NCBI GenBank assembly: GCA_002437585.1
Contig: DJQM01000058.1
Location: 1 to 21,516 of the forward strand
Direction of reading: 5' to 3'
DNA from: Clostridiales bacterium UBA6386
GTDB taxonomy: Bacteria > Bacillota > Clostridia > Oscillospirales > Oscillospiraceae
DNA length: 21,516 nt
Positions 20,807-21,516 of the stretch are shown here, piece by piece. Position 1 is the stretch's first letter. The number at the start of each line of letters is the position of its first letter. The notes beneath the pieces were generated by a model that searched no databases, had not been told where the DNA came from, and was given only the letters and a program-made list of their open reading frames with translations. The translations under genes were made by a program, and so were the position numbers.

Positions 20807-20910
20807 ACGGATTGCCACACCAGTGTGCGGTACATTAAGGTATGACTGCCACCGGCAGTCATTAAGATTTTGATTCGCTGCGCGGAGCACCACACTGGTT
20901 CGCAATGACA
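20807..20910. repeat. Palindromic repeat family B, long form, copy 2
   Basis: Terminal inverted repeats GGATTGCCACACCAGTGTG and CACACTGGTTCGCAATGAC enclose ATGACTGCCACCGGCAGTCAT. It is close to the copy at 5477-5579, including the GATTCGCTGCGCGGAGCAC stretch. It separates the phage-type cassette from the metal-sensor gene. The remaining 20911-21015 holds only a short GTCGGC/GCCGAC hairpin. Confidence 0.88.
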
Positions 20911-21015
20911 TGCGTCGTTCGGTTCTACTCTAAAAACAGAACGATACCGAGCGGGACCCAATGGTGTAACGAATACACACCAGCTTGCGCACGCACTGGC
21001 TGTCGGCCCTGCCGA

Positions 21016-21363
21016 CTATTTCATAAACTTGTCGATGGCCTGACACAGGTCGTCGATGGCCTCGGTGTCCCCCGCCGCCACCGCGTCCACCATGCAGTGG
21101 CGCATGTGATCCTTCAGGATCACCTTGCCGGTGTTGTCCAGAGCCGAGCGCACCGCCGCCAGCTGAATCAGCACCTCGGAGCAGTCGTGACCCTCCTCCA
21201 CCATCCGCTTCACCTTCTCCAGGTGGCCGATGGCCCGGCTCAGCCGGTTGATCACCGCCCGCTGGTTTTCGTGAACGTGGCCGTGGGTGTGGGCAATGCC
21301 GTGGGCATGGAGGTAGGCGTGGTCGTGCTCCATTTGCTGGGTATCTTCATGAAAATCGGACAT
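21016..21363 (-). CDS. csoR: CsoR/RcnR-family metal-sensing repressor with His-rich N-terminus
   Basis: This 115-residue all-helical repressor of the DUF156 family has Cys61, His86 and Cys90 in the exact C-x24-H-x3-C spacing of Cu(I)-sensing CsoR. Copper is therefore the first guess. The first 31 residues carry nine histidines (HAYLHAHGIAHTHGHVH), an extension that could bind nickel, cobalt, zinc or copper and is longer than the usual CsoR start. Metal binding should release it from DNA. The ATG follows AGGAGG at about six bases. It has its own consensus promoter, and a C/G-tract palindrome lies immediately upstream. A divergent promoter points to a target gene beyond the window, possibly a metal exporter. 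Confidence 0.9.
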   Translation of the reverse strand: MSDFHEDTQQMEHDHAYLHAHGIAHTHGHVHENQRAVINRLSRAIGHLEKVKRMVEEGHDCSEVLIQLAAVRSALDNTGKVILKDHMRHCMVDAVAAGDTEAIDDLCQAIDKFMK

Positions 21364-21395
21364 TTCGCCCCCTCCTTTTCCAATCCTATCAGCCC

Positions 21396-21424
21396 ATTAT
21401 ACACGGGACGACCCGGAATGGCAA
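21396..21424 (-). promoter_or_regulatory. Promoter of the metal-sensor gene
   Basis: On the minus strand TTGCCA (21419-21424), 17 bases and TATAAT (21396-21401) lie 33 bases ahead of the start codon. Confidence 0.85.
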
Positions 21425-21425
21425 G

Positions 21426-21437
21426 CCCCCCAGGGGG
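21426..21437. promoter_or_regulatory. Candidate CsoR-type operator (C/G tract)
   Basis: CCCCCCAGGGGG lies directly behind the minus-strand -35 and 22 bases ahead of the plus-strand -35. CsoR-family operators are built on short G/C tracts with inverted symmetry, so this is a good autoregulatory candidate. The flanks are not the usual TATA arms. Confidence 0.55.
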
Positions 21438-21459
21438 ATTGTAAACAAAAATAAATGTT

Positions 21460-21488
21460 TTGACACCGGCCTCATTCGGTATTATAAT
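21460..21488 (+). promoter_or_regulatory. Consensus divergent promoter leading out of the window
   Basis: A perfect TTGACA (21460-21465), 17 bases and a perfect TATAAT (21483-21488). The transcribed gene lies beyond 21516. Confidence 0.88.
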
Positions 21489-21516
21489 ATAAAGTGCTTA
21501 TCGACTTAACACAGCA

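Overview
The window reads as chromosomal DNA of a GC-rich, gut-type Clostridia bacterium, most likely Oscillospiraceae-like. This is inferred from protein flavour (reverse rubrerythrin, PdaA-type deacetylase, MocR regulator, Hol44-type holin), strong AGGAGG ribosome sites, TTGACA/TATAAT promoters with 17-bp spacers, and abundant small palindromic intergenic repeats. No species can be named from sequence alone.

Layout. (1) 1-680: tRNA-Glu, tRNA-Val and tRNA-Gln genes ending in a terminator. The tRNA-Gln 3' end and its terminator are then repeated 172 bp downstream, with three perfect hairpins between the copies. (2) 680-1849, minus strand: a VOC-family protein and a PdaA-like peptidoglycan deacetylase. 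An 84-bp MITE-like element touches the pdaA ribosome site. (3) 2033-5223, plus strand: thiamine pyrophosphokinase, a MocR/PdxR-type regulator and a DraG-fold protein lacking the usual metal-binding aspartates. (4) 5290-5579: stacked palindromic repeats. (5) 5625-9969, minus strand: the cell-elongation operon maf-mreC-mreD-mrdA, without mreB. (6) 9988-10173: nested inverted repeats. (7) 10178-12259: a two-domain U32 protein of the RNA-hydroxylation type. (8) 12450-14183: a GT-C-like membrane protein of unknown role behind a consensus promoter. (9) 14476-15837, minus strand: an oxidative-stress cluster of perR, reverse rubrerythrin and a small rubredoxin that was identified by hand. A MITE-like element sits inside the end of perR and encodes its last 21 residues. 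(10) 16084-18626: a LysR regulator divergent from a PutP-type sodium/proline symporter, with a perfect inverted repeat between them. (11) 18669-20644, minus strand: an isolated phage-type lysis cassette (tail-like protein, M15 endolysin, small coiled-coil membrane protein, holin) with no capsid, terminase or integrase in view. (12) 21016-21516: a His-rich CsoR-type metal sensor with a C/G-tract operator candidate, and a divergent consensus promoter aimed at a gene beyond the window.

The genes form several independent housekeeping units: wall remodelling and elongation (pdaA, mreCD, mrdA), cofactor metabolism (thiN), peroxide defence (perR, rbr, rubredoxin), proline or solute uptake, and metal sensing. 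The most unusual material is the repeats and their effects on genes, the tRNA-Gln tail duplication, the orphan lysis cassette, the CxC rubredoxin and the metal-site-less DraG homologue. No CRISPR array, intact transposase or clear defence system was seen.
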